Source: Staphylococcus sp. IVB6240 (GTDB taxonomy: Bacteria > Bacillota > Bacilli > Staphylococcales > Staphylococcaceae). Taken from it: a stretch of 64,000 nucleotides of DNA. The DNA lies in contig NZ_CP094718.1 in NCBI RefSeq assembly GCF_025558425.1, positions 1,550,001-1,614,000 on the forward strand, written 5' to 3'. The position numbers and the translations under genes are program-made. This document shows, piece by piece, positions 1-12,180 of the stretch (its first letter is position 1; the number at the start of each line of letters is the position of its first letter). The notes beneath the pieces are model-generated. The model was not told the origin of the DNA. It saw only the letters and a list, made by a program, of their open reading frames with translations, and ran no database searches.

Positions 1-728
1 GGTGGATAACCTGCTTTCATCAACTCTAAATTCACAAGTAGCCTGCCCGTACGTCCATTACCATCAATAAACGGATGAATACTTTCAAACTCAATATGAA
101 ATCGCGCAATTTTAGTTATTAGTTGTTCCGTACTTTTTGAATAGTCCATTAATAATTGTTCCATTAACGGTTGTATCATATATGGTTGTGCAGGGACATT
201 TACACCCCCTAAAATACGAACAGGTACTTTACGGTAAACCCCACGGTCCTCCATTTTGTCAGATAAAACCAAGTCATGAATATTTTTAATCACCGATTCA
301 GTTAATGCTGATTGGTCAGAAACAAGCGATTTAACGTATTGAAAAGCTTCACGATGTCCAATTGCTTCCATATGATCCTTCAAAGGTTTTTGATCAATCG
401 TTAAGCCCCGTAAAACAAGGTCTGTTTCACGTAATGTTAAACTACTCCCCTCAATTGCATTAGAATTATAAGTATATTCAATCATAAACTCTTCATTTAA
501 GTGCTCTAATTCTCCAGCTGTTAACGGACGTAACTTTGTGAGCTGCTGCATTTTATACTCAATAACAGAATAGAGACTTTCTGTTTTTTTTAATCTAGCA
601 TCAGAAGGTATTTTCCACGTACGCCCTTCTTTCATGACAGCAAGTATTCTTCCTTCTTTACATAGAATACGTATGCGTCTATCAGATATTTTCCAAAGTT
701 CTGAGGCTTGTTTTACAGTCATATACAT
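1..728 (-). CDS. Fic-domain protein with N-terminal DNA-binding-like domain (3' end cut by window edge)
   Basis: About 242 residues are visible; the C-terminus lies outside the window. Near the cut end is the Fic core HPFIDGNGRTGR, the active-site loop of enzymes that transfer AMP or other nucleotide moieties onto target proteins. Residues near 88-95 contain SNAIEG, which fits the [S/T]xxxE[G/N] inhibitory motif of self-inhibited Fic proteins with the motif N-terminal to the core. The first ~45 residues (MYMTVKQASELWKIS onward) look like an excisionase/MerR-type helix-turn-helix. I chose the ATG ending at 728 because AGAGGTG lies 7 nt upstream; an in-frame ATG at 722 is possible. No toxin partner is visible on the promoter side. 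The target cannot be told from sequence. Confidence 0.85.
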   Translation of the reverse strand, partial: MYMTVKQASELWKISDRRIRILCKEGRILAVMKEGRTWKIPSDARLKKTESLYSVIEYKMQQLTKLRPLTAGELEHLNEEFMIEYTYNSNAIEGSSLTLRETDLVLRGLTIDQKPLKDHMEAIGHREAFQYVKSLVSDQSALTESVIKNIHDLVLSDKMEDRGVYRKVPVRILGGVNVPAQPYMIQPLMEQLLMDYSKSTEQLITKIARFHIEFESIHPFIDGNGRTGRLLVNLELMKAGYP

Positions 729-734
729 TATCAT

Positions 735-1132
735 ACACCTCTTTTCATGACATATTATACTATCGTTCAGAATAATAGATGGCGCATCGGAACAATACTT
801 TCTATATTAACGGAACAATATGAGGATACTAGAAGAAAAAAGAGTTAGATTTTGACATCTAACTCTCATCAATACACAATTATTTATATTTTAAATATAC
901 TTTCTTTATCATATTCGCAAGTGAAACAAAATCCTTTTAGATAGTTCCATGTTGGTGTTGAATCCATCTATTACTGTCATAAGTTTGAGTAATATCTTTT
1001 TAAATAAAGTACTTGCTAAGTGTAGGACAAGACTGGTACACAGTAAATTTATATAATAGGAAACCGATAAATGGTCCATATCCATACAGTGTCCATAAAG
1101 TATGAAGGCTCACCGATAAAAAGCTGTATTGT
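735..1132. other. intergenic region between the Fic gene and lacG
   Basis: About 400 bases without a convincing gene. It holds the hairpin at 841-866 and AT-rich sequence. Part of it should contain the Fic gene promoter on the minus strand, but I could not assign -35/-10 boxes with confidence. Confidence 0.5.
835..866 (-). terminator. terminator candidate downstream of the lac operon
   Basis: A perfect 10-bp stem (AGAGTTAGAT / ATCTAACTCT) with a 6-nt loop. On the minus strand it is followed by a T-rich run, as expected for an intrinsic terminator of transcripts leaving lacG. It lies about 270 nt after the lacG stop. Confidence 0.6.
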
Positions 1133-2605
<1,473 letters not shown>

Positions 2606-4300
2606 TTAGTGATTTTCCATCTGTGCTTTTACAAATGCCAATGCACCTTGTCCATCACGTGTTAAACGAATGTATTGTGCGCCTTCTGTTTTTGCTAATT
2701 TGATACCTAGCTTATCTGTTTCAAGCTTCATATCGTCATAATTCGAAACAACCTGTGGTGCAAGAATAACTAATTGATATTGCGATAATATTTCACGGTG
2801 TGCACCATAACTACCTGCTGCCGCTTTCACTGGCGTTCCATATTCTTCAGCAGCTTTGTTCAATGCATTCGCTAATAGGCCGCTTGTACCACCACCCGCA
2901 CATAATACGAGGACATTTGTCTGTTCTGTGATTTCCTGTGATTCATGTGTGTCTACTTTTGCCAAAATCGCATCAGCTTTTTCTGTATTAAAGTTTTCGG
3001 CAACTTTTTCTTTTAAAGCATTAGATGACTTGCCTGAACGTTCTTCTTCTAAGATTTGTTGATCATATACTTTTAAAAATGGATAGTATATGAGGACATC
3101 GACTACGATTAATGTCACGGCTAGGATAATAGACCAAAAACCAAAACCTGTTCCCATAATAATGCCGATAGGACCTGGTGTTGTCCACGGTAGATTGACA
3201 CTGAAGCTATTCATACCAAGAATATCTACAAATGCTTTGAATATCCATACATTGACAATCGGTGCCGTTACAAATGGAATGAAAAATACTGGATTTAAAA
3301 CAAGTGGTGCACCAAATAATATTGGCTCATTTACGCCGAAAAATGTTGGTACAACCGATGCACGTCCAATTGCTTTATTACGTTTGGATTTCGTCAACCA
3401 CATGAACATAAATGGCACAACGAGAGTGGCACCTGTTCCACCCATTGTTACAATGAACATCTGTGTCCCAGATGTAATGATTTTATCTGCATGTTCACCT
3501 GATTGTAGAAGTTGGAAGTTTGTTTCTACATTGGCGTATGTGATTGCAGCAATCGCTGGTTCAACAATGGATGGTCCGTGTATTCCGACAAACCAGAAAA
3601 ACGCAAATGCACCAAAAATGATTGTGATTCCAAGATAACCATCTGCGGCTGTAAACAAAGGTCCGAGTAACTTACCTATGGCTTCTGCTACACTTGTTCC
3701 TATAAAATGACGTACAATGATATCAATTGCATATATCGTTAATAATGATAACGTAAACGGTATTAAATCTTTAAACACTTGTGAAATATTAGGTGGGACT
3801 TCTTCAGGCATACGGATAGAGACATTGTTTTTCACACATACATTGTATATATTAACGACGATGAACGCTGATACAAATGCTGCTAAAAGCCCTTTTGTTC
3901 CTAAAAAGCCACTTGCAAATCCATCTTTCGTTGCATCTGATGCTAAAATTAAGAGCCCTGTAATTGCTGCAAGCATCGTTGATAAATAGTTAATTTGATT
4001 GGTACTTTCTAAACGACGATTAAAAGAATCCGTTAGTGACTTAGTCGTTGTCCCTGCAACAAGCAAAGCAACGATGCCCATCGTATAGTTGTATGGTTTC
4101 ATCAAAGCGTCAACAGTTTTGTGACTCCATTCAAAGCCAAAAATATTTGGAACAAACGTAATCAATAAAAAGAGACTCGAAAATAAAATAACAGGCATAC
4201 TTGTGATAAAGCCATCGCGGATTGCACGTAAGTATATATTACGTGATAACTTTTCAAAAAATGGTTTCCCTTTCTCAATTTGAGCAATTAAGCCATTCAT
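2606..4300 (-). CDS. lacE: lactose-specific PTS enzyme IICB
   Basis: Membrane permease that carries lactose inward and phosphorylates it. The ~450-residue N-terminal IIC part is strongly hydrophobic with many membrane segments and a typical lactose/cellobiose family start ([11 protein letters not shown]). After a polar linker, the C-terminal IIB domain begins near residue 460 ([14 protein letters not shown]), where C467 is the expected phosphocysteine. Length 564 residues, as usual for LacE. Its ATG overlaps the last base of lacF, so the two are translationally coupled. Part of the lacTFEG operon. Confidence 0.93.
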   Translation of the reverse strand: MNGLIAQIEKGKPFFEKLSRNIYLRAIRDGFITSMPVILFSSLFLLITFVPNIFGFEWSHKTVDALMKPYNYTMGIVALLVAGTTTKSLTDSFNRRLESTNQINYLSTMLAAITGLLILASDATKDGFASGFLGTKGLLAAFVSAFIVVNIYNVCVKNNVSIRMPEEVPPNISQVFKDLIPFTLSLLTIYAIDIIVRHFIGTSVAEAIGKLLGPLFTAADGYLGITIIFGAFAFFWFVGIHGPSIVEPAIAAITYANVETNFQLLQSGEHADKIITSGTQMFIVTMGGTGATLVVPFMFMWLTKSKRNKAIGRASVVPTFFGVNEPILFGAPLVLNPVFFIPFVTAPIVNVWIFKAFVDILGMNSFSVNLPWTTPGPIGIIMGTGFGFWSIILAVTLIVVDVLIYYPFLKVYDQQILEEERSGKSSNALKEKVAENFNTEKADAILAKVDTHESQEITEQTNVLVLCAGGGTSGLLANALNKAAEEYGTPVKAAAGSYGAHREILSQYQLVILAPQVVSNYDDMKLETDKLGIKLAKTEGAQYIRLTRDGQGALAFVKAQMENH

Positions 4301-4617
4301 TATTTCACACCTCTTTTATAAAGCTCAACCATATGCTTCATGATGTCTTTTAAAAGTAATGTCGTCATCAAGTGATCCTGACCATGCATTAATGTCACAC
4401 TATATGGCAAGTCTTCACCTGCCGCTTCTTGTTGCAATAAGCTTGTTTGTGCATTGTGCGCTTCAATGATGCTCATATTCGCTGATTCAATAAGTGCTTC
4501 AGCTTCTTCAAATTCCCTACGCTCTGCTGCTTTTAATGCTTCTAACAATTTCGAACGTGCTTCTCCTGCATAAGATACAATTTCAAATCCTAAAAGTGTG
4601 ATTTCTTCTCTATTCAT
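4300..4617 (-). CDS. lacF: lactose-specific PTS enzyme IIA
   Basis: Small cytosolic phosphocarrier of 105 residues that takes phosphate from HPr and passes it to the IIB domain of LacE. The conserved LMHGQDHLM motif places the active histidine at H78. All-helical composition agrees with the trimeric IIA-Lac fold. It follows lacT by 18 nt and overlaps lacE by one base. Here lacF precedes lacE, as in streptococcal lacT-lacF-lacE-lacG operons. Confidence 0.93.
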   Translation of the reverse strand: MNREEITLLGFEIVSYAGEARSKLLEALKAAERREFEEAEALIESANMSIIEAHNAQTSLLQQEAAGEDLPYSVTLMHGQDHLMTTLLLKDIMKHMVELYKRGVK

Positions 4618-4635
4618 ATTGATTTCTCCTTTTTA

Positions 4636-5469
4636 TTAAAATAAACGTTGTACATGTATGGCGATATAAAACTTCTCGCTTTCAGGTATAGGCACATCTG
4701 TTTCTAAAGCGATAATGTCATATATTTTTGTTCCGACTTCATACGCTTTCGGATAGGCAACTTGAATGTGCTGACCCATATCTATTAAAGTACTGTTATC
4801 CTGTGAACTATGTGCTAAATGCTGCAGCAAATAAGTCAGATGAATCATAAATCGGTCGTAAAAGTTACAGTTTGACTCTGTGCGTTTAATGCCCAAACGT
4901 TCTAATTCGTCTTTAACTTTTGGCAAAACGCTCCTTGTTATATCAACACTCTGTTTTTTTTCGATGGGTGTTACCCCTTTGGCATTGATAAAATGTAATG
5001 CGATTCGCTCAATTTCATCATCGGGAAATGTATGCAGTAGTTTTTGTCGAAATATGTCCAAAGCCTCTTTCGCCATCGCATATTCTATGTTGTATTCTTG
5101 TGAAAAATCCGGCAACTTACTATATTGATAATTGTCTTCTAATACCGCTTTATATGAACAGTGAATATGGTCTGTTAACGTGATATATAAATATTCTTGA
5201 ACTGGATATGCATACTTTTCAGTTAACATTTCAATGACGTCATACGTAACAGTAATAAAATCAAGTGGCACATCTTTTAATAACGACATAAAGTTCTCCC
5301 TAGATTCAGCACTTTTGAGCGAAAAAACTTTTTCAACTTTATCTTTGACGATTAAGTCACCTTTACGTTTTTGAAAGGTAATGCCGAGCCCCATCACGAC
5401 AAATTGCTGATCATAGGCATCTTTTACAAGTGCGACGTTATTATTGAGTACTTGTAAAACACGATACAT
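4636..5469 (-). CDS. lacT: BglG-family transcription antiterminator controlling the lac operon
   Basis: RNA-binding regulator of 277 residues. Residues 1-55 match the CAT RNA-binding domain (MYRVLQVLNNNVALV, GLGITFQKRKGD). Two PRD domains follow with the expected regulatory histidines: H101 and H159 in PRD1, H210 and H272 in PRD2. In this family, phosphorylation by the PTS enzyme II inactivates and HPr-dependent phosphorylation activates. Its target RNA and overlapping terminator lie directly upstream at 5502-5584, so LacT probably autoregulates and opens lacFEG when lactose is transported. A BglG-type regulator replaces the DeoR-type LacR of S. aureus. Confidence 0.92.
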   Translation of the reverse strand: MYRVLQVLNNNVALVKDAYDQQFVVMGLGITFQKRKGDLIVKDKVEKVFSLKSAESRENFMSLLKDVPLDFITVTYDVIEMLTEKYAYPVQEYLYITLTDHIHCSYKAVLEDNYQYSKLPDFSQEYNIEYAMAKEALDIFRQKLLHTFPDDEIERIALHFINAKGVTPIEKKQSVDITRSVLPKVKDELERLGIKRTESNCNFYDRFMIHLTYLLQHLAHSSQDNSTLIDMGQHIQVAYPKAYEVGTKIYDIIALETDVPIPESEKFYIAIHVQRLF

Positions 5470-5501
5470 GTAATCCCTCCTTATCCTGTCGAATTATGGG
5501 T

Positions 5502-5584
5502 AAAAAAAAAAGACTACAAATAAACAAAGAGTCCTCGCCCTTTCGTTCATCTGTAGTCTTGCCTATCCGAAATAGTCACAATCT
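5502..5584 (-). promoter_or_regulatory. ribonucleic antiterminator (RAT) overlapping an intrinsic terminator in the lac leader
   Basis: In the minus-strand leader, 5555-5584 reads as a 30-nt RAT-like element (GATTGTGACTATTTCGGATA then GGCAAGACT), close to the consensus bound by LicT/BglG proteins. Its 3' end is the 5' arm of a terminator: AAGACTACA (5552-5560) pairs with TGTAGTCTT (5510-5518), followed by about ten T. The two structures are mutually exclusive, the hallmark of this control. The lacT SD (GGAGGG) follows. Confidence 0.9.
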
Positions 5585-5607
5585 ACCCGTATTTGATTTA
5601 TACTTTA

Positions 5608-5644
5608 TTTATATCACGCAGTTATCTAAATGTAAACCCTTTCT
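5608..5644 (-). promoter_or_regulatory. lac operon promoter with overlapping cre site
   Basis: -35 TTTACA (5631-5636) and -10 TATAAA (5608-5613) on the minus strand, 17 nt apart. The sequence 5631-5644 (AGAAAGGGTTTACA on the minus strand) differs at two positions from a good CcpA cre site and covers the -35 box, so carbon catabolite repression is likely. Confidence 0.75.
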
Positions 5645-5814
5645 GTTTGAAAAAGTTTGTTTTTTTGTTCTAATAAGTTTACTTTTTATCAATTATTTTT
5701 TGCACCCTAAATTCACGTACACGCGCTTTCTATATCATACACTGCACTCGCCATATACATTTTTCTTCATTCACTGTTCTATTTGTCACTGTTGAAAGAT
5801 TTAGAGATCTATAC

Positions 5815-7176
5815 TTATCTTTTCTCCAACAATGCCACTGTCTCAACATGTGTTGTATGTGGGAACATATCTACTGGTGTGATTTCTTTAATTTGATATT
5901 GGTCTTTCAATAACTGTACATCTCGTAATTGTGTACTTGGATTGCATGAAACATATACAATACGTTCCGGTGCTAATGTTTTTAAAGTTTCAATAAATGT
6001 TGGGTCACACCCTTTTCGTGGTGGGTCGACTGTTACCACATCGGGTTGAATCCCTTCACGTTGCCAATCTAATATCACCTTTTCGGCTGGCCCTGCAACA
6101 AACGTGGTATTGTCATAGTGATTATTTTGGGCATTACGTTTCGCATCTTCAATCGCTTCTGGCACAACTTCTACGCCATAGACATGTTTTGCTTTATCGG
6201 CCATTGATAATGCAATGGTTCCAATACCACAATAGGCATCTAATACAATTTCATTGCCTGTTAACTGGGCATAGTCAACTGCCAATTGATATAGTTTTTG
6301 TGTTTGTGTGACGTTAATTTGATAAAAAGATAAATCACTAATTTCAAAGTGAATGTCATTCAATGTGTCTTCAATATAGTCTTTACCATATAACGTACGA
6401 GATGTTGGCCCCATAATAACATTTGATTTTTCGCGGTGGATATTTACCTTCACACTTGTAACAGCTGTGAATTTCTCTGTTAATGTGTCGATAATTGTTT
6501 GTGCATGTGGCAACTGTTTACCGTTCACGACAAAAATCACCATCACTTCATTTGTGAAATGACCAATACGGATCACAACATGACGTAGTAAGCCTTTATG
6601 ACGTTGTTCATTGTACGTTGGAATGTTATATGTTTGTACCCACTGTTTAATCTCACGCATGATGTCATTTTGAATATCATCTTGAATCAGACATGTGTAC
6701 ATATCAATAATGTCATGGCTGCGTTGACGATAGAAGCCCATTTGAACATGCCCATCTTTTGTCGTACCCACTGGAATCTGTGTTTTATTACGATAGTGCC
6801 AAGGGTTTTCCATACCTACAGTCGGATGAATCTGTACCTCTGTCATTTTGCCTTTACGGTGGAATAAGTTAACAACTTGATTTCGTTTCATTTTCAATTG
6901 TGCATCATACGACAAGTGCTGTAACTGACACCCACCACATTTGTCATAATAAACACATGGCGGTTGAACACGTTCATCACTTTCTTCTAAAATATCGACA
7001 AGTTTTCCAAAACCAAAATTTTTATTGACTTTGATCACTTTATAGCGGATTTTTTCATTTGTTAAGGCATGCGGGACAAAGATTGGATAACGATCCACTT
7101 TCACAACACCCTGACCTTCATGCGTTAAGTCCACGACACGCCCTTCATATATTTCATTTTTTTCAACAATTGCCAA
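5815..7176 (-). CDS. rlmD: 23S rRNA (uracil-5-)-methyltransferase, RumA/RlmD family
   Basis: SAM-dependent RNA methyltransferase of 453 residues. An N-terminal TRAM domain (residues ~8-62) is followed by a cysteine cluster for an iron-sulfur cluster (CVYYDKCGGCQLQ). The C-terminal Rossmann domain contains VLDAYCGIGTIAL (SAM binding), DPPRKGC, and VSCNPSTQLRD with the catalytic cysteine. Gram-positive members may modify one or two 23S rRNA uridines (RlmD or RlmCD), so the exact site is not settled. It stands alone, downstream of dgkB with a hairpin repeat between them. Confidence 0.85.
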   Translation of the reverse strand: MAIVEKNEIYEGRVVDLTHEGQGVVKVDRYPIFVPHALTNEKIRYKVIKVNKNFGFGKLVDILEESDERVQPPCVYYDKCGGCQLQHLSYDAQLKMKRNQVVNLFHRKGKMTEVQIHPTVGMENPWHYRNKTQIPVGTTKDGHVQMGFYRQRSHDIIDMYTCLIQDDIQNDIMREIKQWVQTYNIPTYNEQRHKGLLRHVVIRIGHFTNEVMVIFVVNGKQLPHAQTIIDTLTEKFTAVTSVKVNIHREKSNVIMGPTSRTLYGKDYIEDTLNDIHFEISDLSFYQINVTQTQKLYQLAVDYAQLTGNEIVLDAYCGIGTIALSMADKAKHVYGVEVVPEAIEDAKRNAQNNHYDNTTFVAGPAEKVILDWQREGIQPDVVTVDPPRKGCDPTFIETLKTLAPERIVYVSCNPSTQLRDVQLLKDQYQIKEITPVDMFPHTTHVETVALLEKR

Positions 7177-7214
7177 AATATTTCACTCTCTTCATACAAT
7201 AGTCAGCAGAAAAA

Positions 7215-7266
7215 GGGAGTGGGACAGAAATCTTTGTTACTATAAAAGATTTCATTGTCCCACCCC
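7215..7266 (-). repeat. staphylococcal GTGGGACA-type intergenic hairpin, probable dgkB terminator
   Basis: A long inverted repeat: GGGAGTGGGACA at 7215-7226 pairs with TGTCCCACCCC at 7256-7266, with an inner AAATCTTT/AAAGATTT stem. On the minus strand it is followed by a T run. I recognise the GTGGGACAGAAAT core as a common intergenic element in staphylococci. Confidence 0.7.
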
Positions 7267-7412
7267 GGCCAAGGGTGACTAGAAGTAAAAAAACCTTTAT
7301 AAACGCGTGTTCACTTCAGACACCTACTGCCATGACACTTATTTCAACATCACTTTTAGCTCAATTAATTTTTGTCCCATTTTGTTTTCTAAAATGAGAT
7401 ATCAATGTTTCT

Positions 7413-8357
7413 CTATTCAAATAAATCGTCTGTATTCTTAGGTTCTTCAATAAGTAATTCGTTATCTACATTGGCTGGTGAGAACACTTCAATATGTCTC
7501 ACTAAGTTTAAGAAGTTAGCTGGTAATTGTCCACCATATTCTCCATCAACATTTAACGGCATTTCAGCCAATGAAGAAATGTTGATTGATTGTGCTTTTA
7601 GATAGTGTACTTTTGGATGTTTCGTATGTTCGCCACGAGAAGCCAATGTCATAATATGTCCTAATTCAGCTAAGTTGGCTTTTTCCACAATTAATAATGT
7701 AAACATCCCATCATCAAGTTTCGCATCTGGCACCAGTTTTTCAAAGCCTGCCATTGAATTGGTAAGTCCGATTAAGAATAATGTAATCTCACCTTCAAAA
7801 ACATTGCCATCATACTCAATACGGACATCGACTGGATGCATTTGTGGTAACATTTCAAAGCCTTTAATATAGTACGCAAAAGGCCCCACAATCGTCTTCA
7901 GTTTACTTGGTGCTTCATAAGACACTTCTGTGATTTTACCACCGGCTGCGACATTAATAAAATAACGGTTATTCATTTTACCAATATCTACTTGAATGGT
8001 TTTGCCTTCTAAAATAACATCTACCGCTTCAAAAATATCTGTTGGCAAATGTAACGCACGGCCATAGTCATTAACTGTTCCCATTGGGATAAGACCTAAC
8101 TTCGGACGATTTGGCTTTTCAGCAATCCCATTGATGACTTCATTCAACGTCCCATCGCCACCTGCTGCGACAATTAAGTCATAGCGTTCATTAATGGCAC
8201 GTTCAGCTTCTTCAGTCGCATCCCCTGCTCGTTGTGTCGCATAGGCACTTGTCTCAAAGCCAGCTTGTTCAAATTTTACCAATACACCTGGTAATGCGCG
8301 CTTAAACAGTTCTTTCCCAGATGTTGGATTGTATATAATCCTAGCACGTTTTCTCAT
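7413..8357 (-). CDS. dgkB: diacylglycerol kinase
   Basis: Soluble lipid kinase of 314 residues that returns diacylglycerol, released when lipoteichoic acid is polymerised, to phosphatidic acid. The N-terminal catalytic domain begins RARIIYNPTSGKE and has the glycine-rich GGDGTLNEVING near residues 65-76, with GTVNDYGRAL further on. The length matches S. aureus DgkB. It lies between gatB and rlmD, the usual staphylococcal position, and is separated from gatB by a terminator. Confidence 0.92.
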   Translation of the reverse strand: MRKRARIIYNPTSGKELFKRALPGVLVKFEQAGFETSAYATQRAGDATEEAERAINERYDLIVAAGGDGTLNEVINGIAEKPNRPKLGLIPMGTVNDYGRALHLPTDIFEAVDVILEGKTIQVDIGKMNNRYFINVAAGGKITEVSYEAPSKLKTIVGPFAYYIKGFEMLPQMHPVDVRIEYDGNVFEGEITLFLIGLTNSMAGFEKLVPDAKLDDGMFTLLIVEKANLAELGHIMTLASRGEHTKHPKVHYLKAQSINISSLAEMPLNVDGEYGGQLPANFLNLVRHIEVFSPANVDNELLIEEPKNTDDLFE

Positions 8358-8509
8358 TCAAATCCCTCAATTATTTTTGATATACTCATTGTTTATATTA
8401 AAACAATCTGGCATGTAAAGAAAGCTAAAATATTCAATACCAAAGAGAATTCTTAGGTTTGTCACGGATTGAACAAAGTTGTCATAGGTCACATCACTCA
8501 TAAAAGTTG

Positions 8510-8556
8510 AAAACACACTGGCTAACGCATGTTTCATACGCTAGTCAGTGTGTTCC
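8510..8556 (-). terminator. terminator of the gatCAB operon
   Basis: Long hairpin: AACACACTG (8512-8520) pairs with CAGTGTGTT (8546-8554), extended inward by CTAACGCAT / ATACGCTAG with a mismatch. It begins 11 nt after the gatB stop. The minus-strand side continues into a T-rich stretch. Confidence 0.8.
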
Positions 8557-8564
8557 AAAATCAA

Positions 8565-9992
8565 TTATTGTTTATCAAGTTCTTGTTTCAATAATTTATT
8601 CGCAAGTTGTGGGTTCGCTTGACCTTTAGATAACTTCATAATTTGACCAACTAAGAAGCCCATCGCTTTGCCTTTACCATTTTTATAATCTTCAACAGAT
8701 TGTGGGTTGTTCGCAATCGCATCTTGAACAAATTGTAAGACAGCACCTTCATCAGAAATTTGAACAAGGCCTTTATCTTTCATAATTTGTTCTGCATCCC
8801 CACCGTTTTCAGCAAGTTCTGGGAAGACTTTCTTCGCGATTTTACTGCTCATTGTACCATCTTCAATTAACTTAATCATACCTGCTAAGTTTTGTGGTGT
8901 TAAGCCAGTATCTTGAAGTTCAATTTGGTTTTTGTTGAGGTATTCGTTCACACCACCCATTAACCAGTTTGATGTTAACTTCACGTCAGCACCTTCAGCA
9001 ACTGCTGCTTCAAAGAAATCAGACATTTCTTTTGTTAATGTTAAAACGTGTGCGTCATACGCTGGTAAACCAAATTTTTCTACGTATTTCGCTTTACGTG
9101 CATCCGGTAATTCTGGGATAGATGCTTTAACGCGTGCTTTCCAGTCTTCATCAATGTACAACGGTACGATATCAGGTTCTGGGAAGTAACGGTAATCATC
9201 TGATGCTTCTTTAACACGCATTAAGATCGTTTTACCCGTTGATTCATCAAAACGACGTGTTTCTTGAAGAATTTCGCCACCATTTAATAATTCTTCTTCT
9301 TGGCGTTTTACTTCATATTCTAGACCTTTACGCACGTTGTTAAATGAGTTTAAGTTTTTCAATTCTGCTTTCGTACCAAATTCTTTTTGACCTACTGGAC
9401 GAATTGATACGTTGGCATCACAACGCAATGAACCTTCTTCCATTTTACAGTCAGAAACACCTGTATATTGGATGATTGATTTTAATTTTTCTAAGTAAGC
9501 ATATGCTTCTTCAGGTGAGCGAATGTCTGGTTCTGAAACGATCTCAACTAATGGTGTCCCTTGTCGGTTTAAGTCAACAAGAGAGTAACCATTTTTATGT
9601 GTTGATTTACCGGCATCTTCTTCCATGTGAAGACGTGTGATACCGATACGTTTTGTTTCACCATTCACTTCAATATCAATATGACCATGTTCACCGATTG
9701 GTTGGTCTAATTGTGAAATTTGGTATGCTTTTGGATTGTCTGGGTAGAAGTAGTTTTTACGGTCAAACTTCGACTCCGTTGCAATTTCCATATTTAATGC
9801 CATCGCCGCACGCATTGACCAATCTACCGCACGCTTATTCACTGTTGGTAAGACACCTGGATATGCAAGGTCGATAACGCTTGTGTTTGTATTTGGCTCT
9901 GCACCATATGCTACTGGCGCATTCGAAAACATTTTTGAGTCTGTTTTCAATTCAACGTGGACTTCGAGCCCGATTACTGTTTCAAAATGCAT
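8565..9992 (-). CDS. gatB: aspartyl/glutamyl-tRNA amidotransferase subunit B
   Basis: tRNA-binding and kinase subunit of GatCAB, which converts Glu-tRNA(Gln), and Asp-tRNA(Asn) where needed, into the amidated forms. 475 residues beginning [15 protein letters not shown], with the family signature LDYPG-like DLAYPGVLP and [16 protein letters not shown]. The C-terminal YqeY-like helical domain covers roughly residues 330-475. Last gene of gatC-gatA-gatB, 14 nt after gatA. Confidence 0.96.
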   Translation of the reverse strand: MHFETVIGLEVHVELKTDSKMFSNAPVAYGAEPNTNTSVIDLAYPGVLPTVNKRAVDWSMRAAMALNMEIATESKFDRKNYFYPDNPKAYQISQLDQPIGEHGHIDIEVNGETKRIGITRLHMEEDAGKSTHKNGYSLVDLNRQGTPLVEIVSEPDIRSPEEAYAYLEKLKSIIQYTGVSDCKMEEGSLRCDANVSIRPVGQKEFGTKAELKNLNSFNNVRKGLEYEVKRQEEELLNGGEILQETRRFDESTGKTILMRVKEASDDYRYFPEPDIVPLYIDEDWKARVKASIPELPDARKAKYVEKFGLPAYDAHVLTLTKEMSDFFEAAVAEGADVKLTSNWLMGGVNEYLNKNQIELQDTGLTPQNLAGMIKLIEDGTMSSKIAKKVFPELAENGGDAEQIMKDKGLVQISDEGAVLQFVQDAIANNPQSVEDYKNGKGKAMGFLVGQIMKLSKGQANPQLANKLLKQELDKQ

Positions 9993-10006
9993 TTGCTTGC
10001 CACTCC

Positions 10007-11467
10007 TTATAAGTTTTGATATTGGTCGTGTAGATTGAATTGCGTTTCATATTGATGCGCAACACGATACAATGTTTTTTCGTCAAATGGTTTACCAATC
10101 AATTGTAAGCCGATTGGGCGTCCATTTTCTGCTAAGCCACATGGTACAGAAATACCTGGAAGACCTGCTAAGTTAACAGGTGTTGTTAACAAGTCGTTCG
10201 CATACATTGTTAATGGATCATTGATTTCAGCGCCAATATCAAATGCAACTGTTGGTGTTGTTGGTCCTAAAATAACATCGTAATCTTTGAAGACATTTTC
10301 AAAGTCATTTTTAATTAACGTACGAACTTTTTGTGCTTTTTTGTAGTAAGCATCGTAGTAACCTGAACTTAATACGTATGTACCAAGGAAGATACGACGT
10401 TTTACTTCTTCACCGAAACCTTCACTACGAGACATTTTGTAAAGCTCTTCTAATGTGTTGGCATCTTTTGAATGATAACCGTAACGGATACCGTCAAAAC
10501 GTGCTAAGTTAGATGACGCTTCGGCTGATGCGATCACGTAGTATGAAGGGATACCTGATGATGTACGTGGTAAACTTACTTCTTCTACTGTTGCACCTAA
10601 TGATTTAAATGTTTCAGCTGCTTTTAATACAGCTTCTTTTACTTCACTGTCGACACCTTCACCGATATATTCTTTCGGTAATGCAATTTTCATACCTTTA
10701 ATATCTTTACCGATATCAGCAGTAAAATCTGTCGCAACGCCTGGTGCACTTGTTGAGTCCATTTCATCTTCACCTGAGATAGCTTCTAAAACAATGGCAT
10801 TGTCTTTAACGTTACGAGTAATTGGTCCGATTTGGTCTAATGATGATGCGAATGCAACAAGACCAAAACGAGATACACGACCGTAAGTTGGTTTAAGTCC
10901 TACAACACCACAGTAAGCTGCTGGTTGACGGATTGAACCACCTGTATCCGTACCTAAAGTAAATGGTACAAGACCTGCTGCAACTGCTGCTGCAGAACCA
11001 CCTGAAGAACCACCTGGTACTGCTTTGTGGTCAAATGGGTTTACTGTCTTTTTGAAGTAAGACGTTTCAGTAGATCCACCCATTGCAAATTCGTCTAAGT
11101 TGACTTTACCGATTAAAACACCATTTTCGCTATGAAGTTTTTTCATAACTGTTGCATCATAGATTGGTACAAAGCCTTCTAACATCTTACTTGCACATGT
11201 TGTTTCTAAACCTTCAGTGATGATGTTATCTTTAATCCCCATTGGAATACCGAATAACTTGCCGTCCATTTCACCTTTTGCTTGAAGTTCATCAAGTTCA
11301 GCTGCTTTTTTAAGCGCATTTTCTTTATCTAATGCTAAAAATGACTGAATCGTTGGATCAGTTTCTTCAATTGCGTCATAGATATCGTTCACAATTTCTG
11401 AAGGCTTGATCTTATTATCCTTAATCATTTGTTGTAAGTTTTCAATTGATTCATAACGGATGCTCAT
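10007..11467 (-). CDS. gatA: aspartyl/glutamyl-tRNA amidotransferase subunit A
   Basis: Glutaminase subunit that releases ammonia for tRNA amidation. 486 residues of the amidase-signature family: catalytic K79 (GIPMGIKDN), then the [14 protein letters not shown] signature and [11 protein letters not shown], which supply the two serines of the Ser-cisSer-Lys triad. Starts at [11 protein letters not shown]. Two bases separate it from gatC, so it is co-transcribed. Confidence 0.96.
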   Translation of the reverse strand: MSIRYESIENLQQMIKDNKIKPSEIVNDIYDAIEETDPTIQSFLALDKENALKKAAELDELQAKGEMDGKLFGIPMGIKDNIITEGLETTCASKMLEGFVPIYDATVMKKLHSENGVLIGKVNLDEFAMGGSTETSYFKKTVNPFDHKAVPGGSSGGSAAAVAAGLVPFTLGTDTGGSIRQPAAYCGVVGLKPTYGRVSRFGLVAFASSLDQIGPITRNVKDNAIVLEAISGEDEMDSTSAPGVATDFTADIGKDIKGMKIALPKEYIGEGVDSEVKEAVLKAAETFKSLGATVEEVSLPRTSSGIPSYYVIASAEASSNLARFDGIRYGYHSKDANTLEELYKMSRSEGFGEEVKRRIFLGTYVLSSGYYDAYYKKAQKVRTLIKNDFENVFKDYDVILGPTTPTVAFDIGAEINDPLTMYANDLLTTPVNLAGLPGISVPCGLAENGRPIGLQLIGKPFDEKTLYRVAHQYETQFNLHDQYQNL

Positions 11468-11469
11468 CT

Positions 11470-11772
11470 TTATGCGTCCTCCTCATTCATAACAGCAGGT
11501 ACTTTGAATTGTCCTGCTTCTACTTCTTTCGCATTCACTAATGCTTTATCTTGTGGCAATCCAGTTACCGCAACGTCTTCATGTAAAACATTTTGTAAAT
11601 CTAAAACGTGGTTTGTTGGATTGACATCTTCTGTGTTTACTGAATCAATTTGATGACAAAAATCTAAGATACCCGCTAAAGTTTCTTGCATCGCTGTTGA
11701 CTCTTCTTCAGTCACATTCAATCGCGCAAGATTAGCGATATGTTCGACCTGTTCTTGTGTAATTTCAGCCAT
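11470..11772 (-). CDS. gatC: aspartyl/glutamyl-tRNA amidotransferase subunit C
   Basis: Small stabilising subunit of 100 residues that wraps around GatA and tethers it to GatB. The start [18 protein letters not shown] and the mid-protein motif [21 protein letters not shown] are typical. First gene of the gat operon; SD AAGGAGG precedes the ATG at a normal distance. The promoter should lie in 11773-11860, before the repeats. Confidence 0.95.
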   Translation of the reverse strand: MAEITQEQVEHIANLARLNVTEEESTAMQETLAGILDFCHQIDSVNTEDVNPTNHVLDLQNVLHEDVAVTGLPQDKALVNAKEVEAGQFKVPAVMNEEDA

Positions 11773-11860
11773 TGAAATATAGCCTCCTTAAAAATACTCT
11801 TTTATCTACAAATTGTATCAGACTTTGCCCTAAAAATCTAAACAAATTAATATTGGTGAG

Positions 11861-12180
11861 GTTATGGAGGGAGCGGTTTGGATTTGAGCAGAATCAAAGC
11901 AATGAAGAAAATCGCTTTTTGATTTTCTCGAATTGCGAAATTCTGTCGAAAATCCTGCTCCAGGAATACTGATAGTACCACGTTTGTGAAAGAAGCGTTT
12001 TGAATTCGAGTAGAACCCAAGCAATTCTCAAAATAGCTTTTTTATTTTGGGGAATTGCGACGTTCTATCGAGAATTCTGCTTCTTGAACACTGATATAAT
12101 CGAGAAGTTATGGAGGGAGCGCTTTGGATTTGAGCAGAATCCGAGCAATGAGGAAAATCGCTTTTTGCTTTTGTTAAAAT
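11861..12180. repeat. three tandem copies of a ~120-bp intergenic repeat
   Basis: Units at about 11861-11980, 11981-12104 and 12107-12180 (last one truncated). Shared blocks: GGAGGGAGCG, GGATTTGAGCAGAATC, AAAATCGCTTTTTGATTTT, GAATTGCGAAATTCTGTCGA, AATTCTGCTTCTTGAA. Inside each unit the AGCAGAATT and AATTCTGCT ends are inverted, so the unit can fold into a long imperfect hairpin. Short ORFs crossing this area on both strands are unlikely to be real. Related copies occur at 15442-15726 and 22032-22070. Confidence 0.8.
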
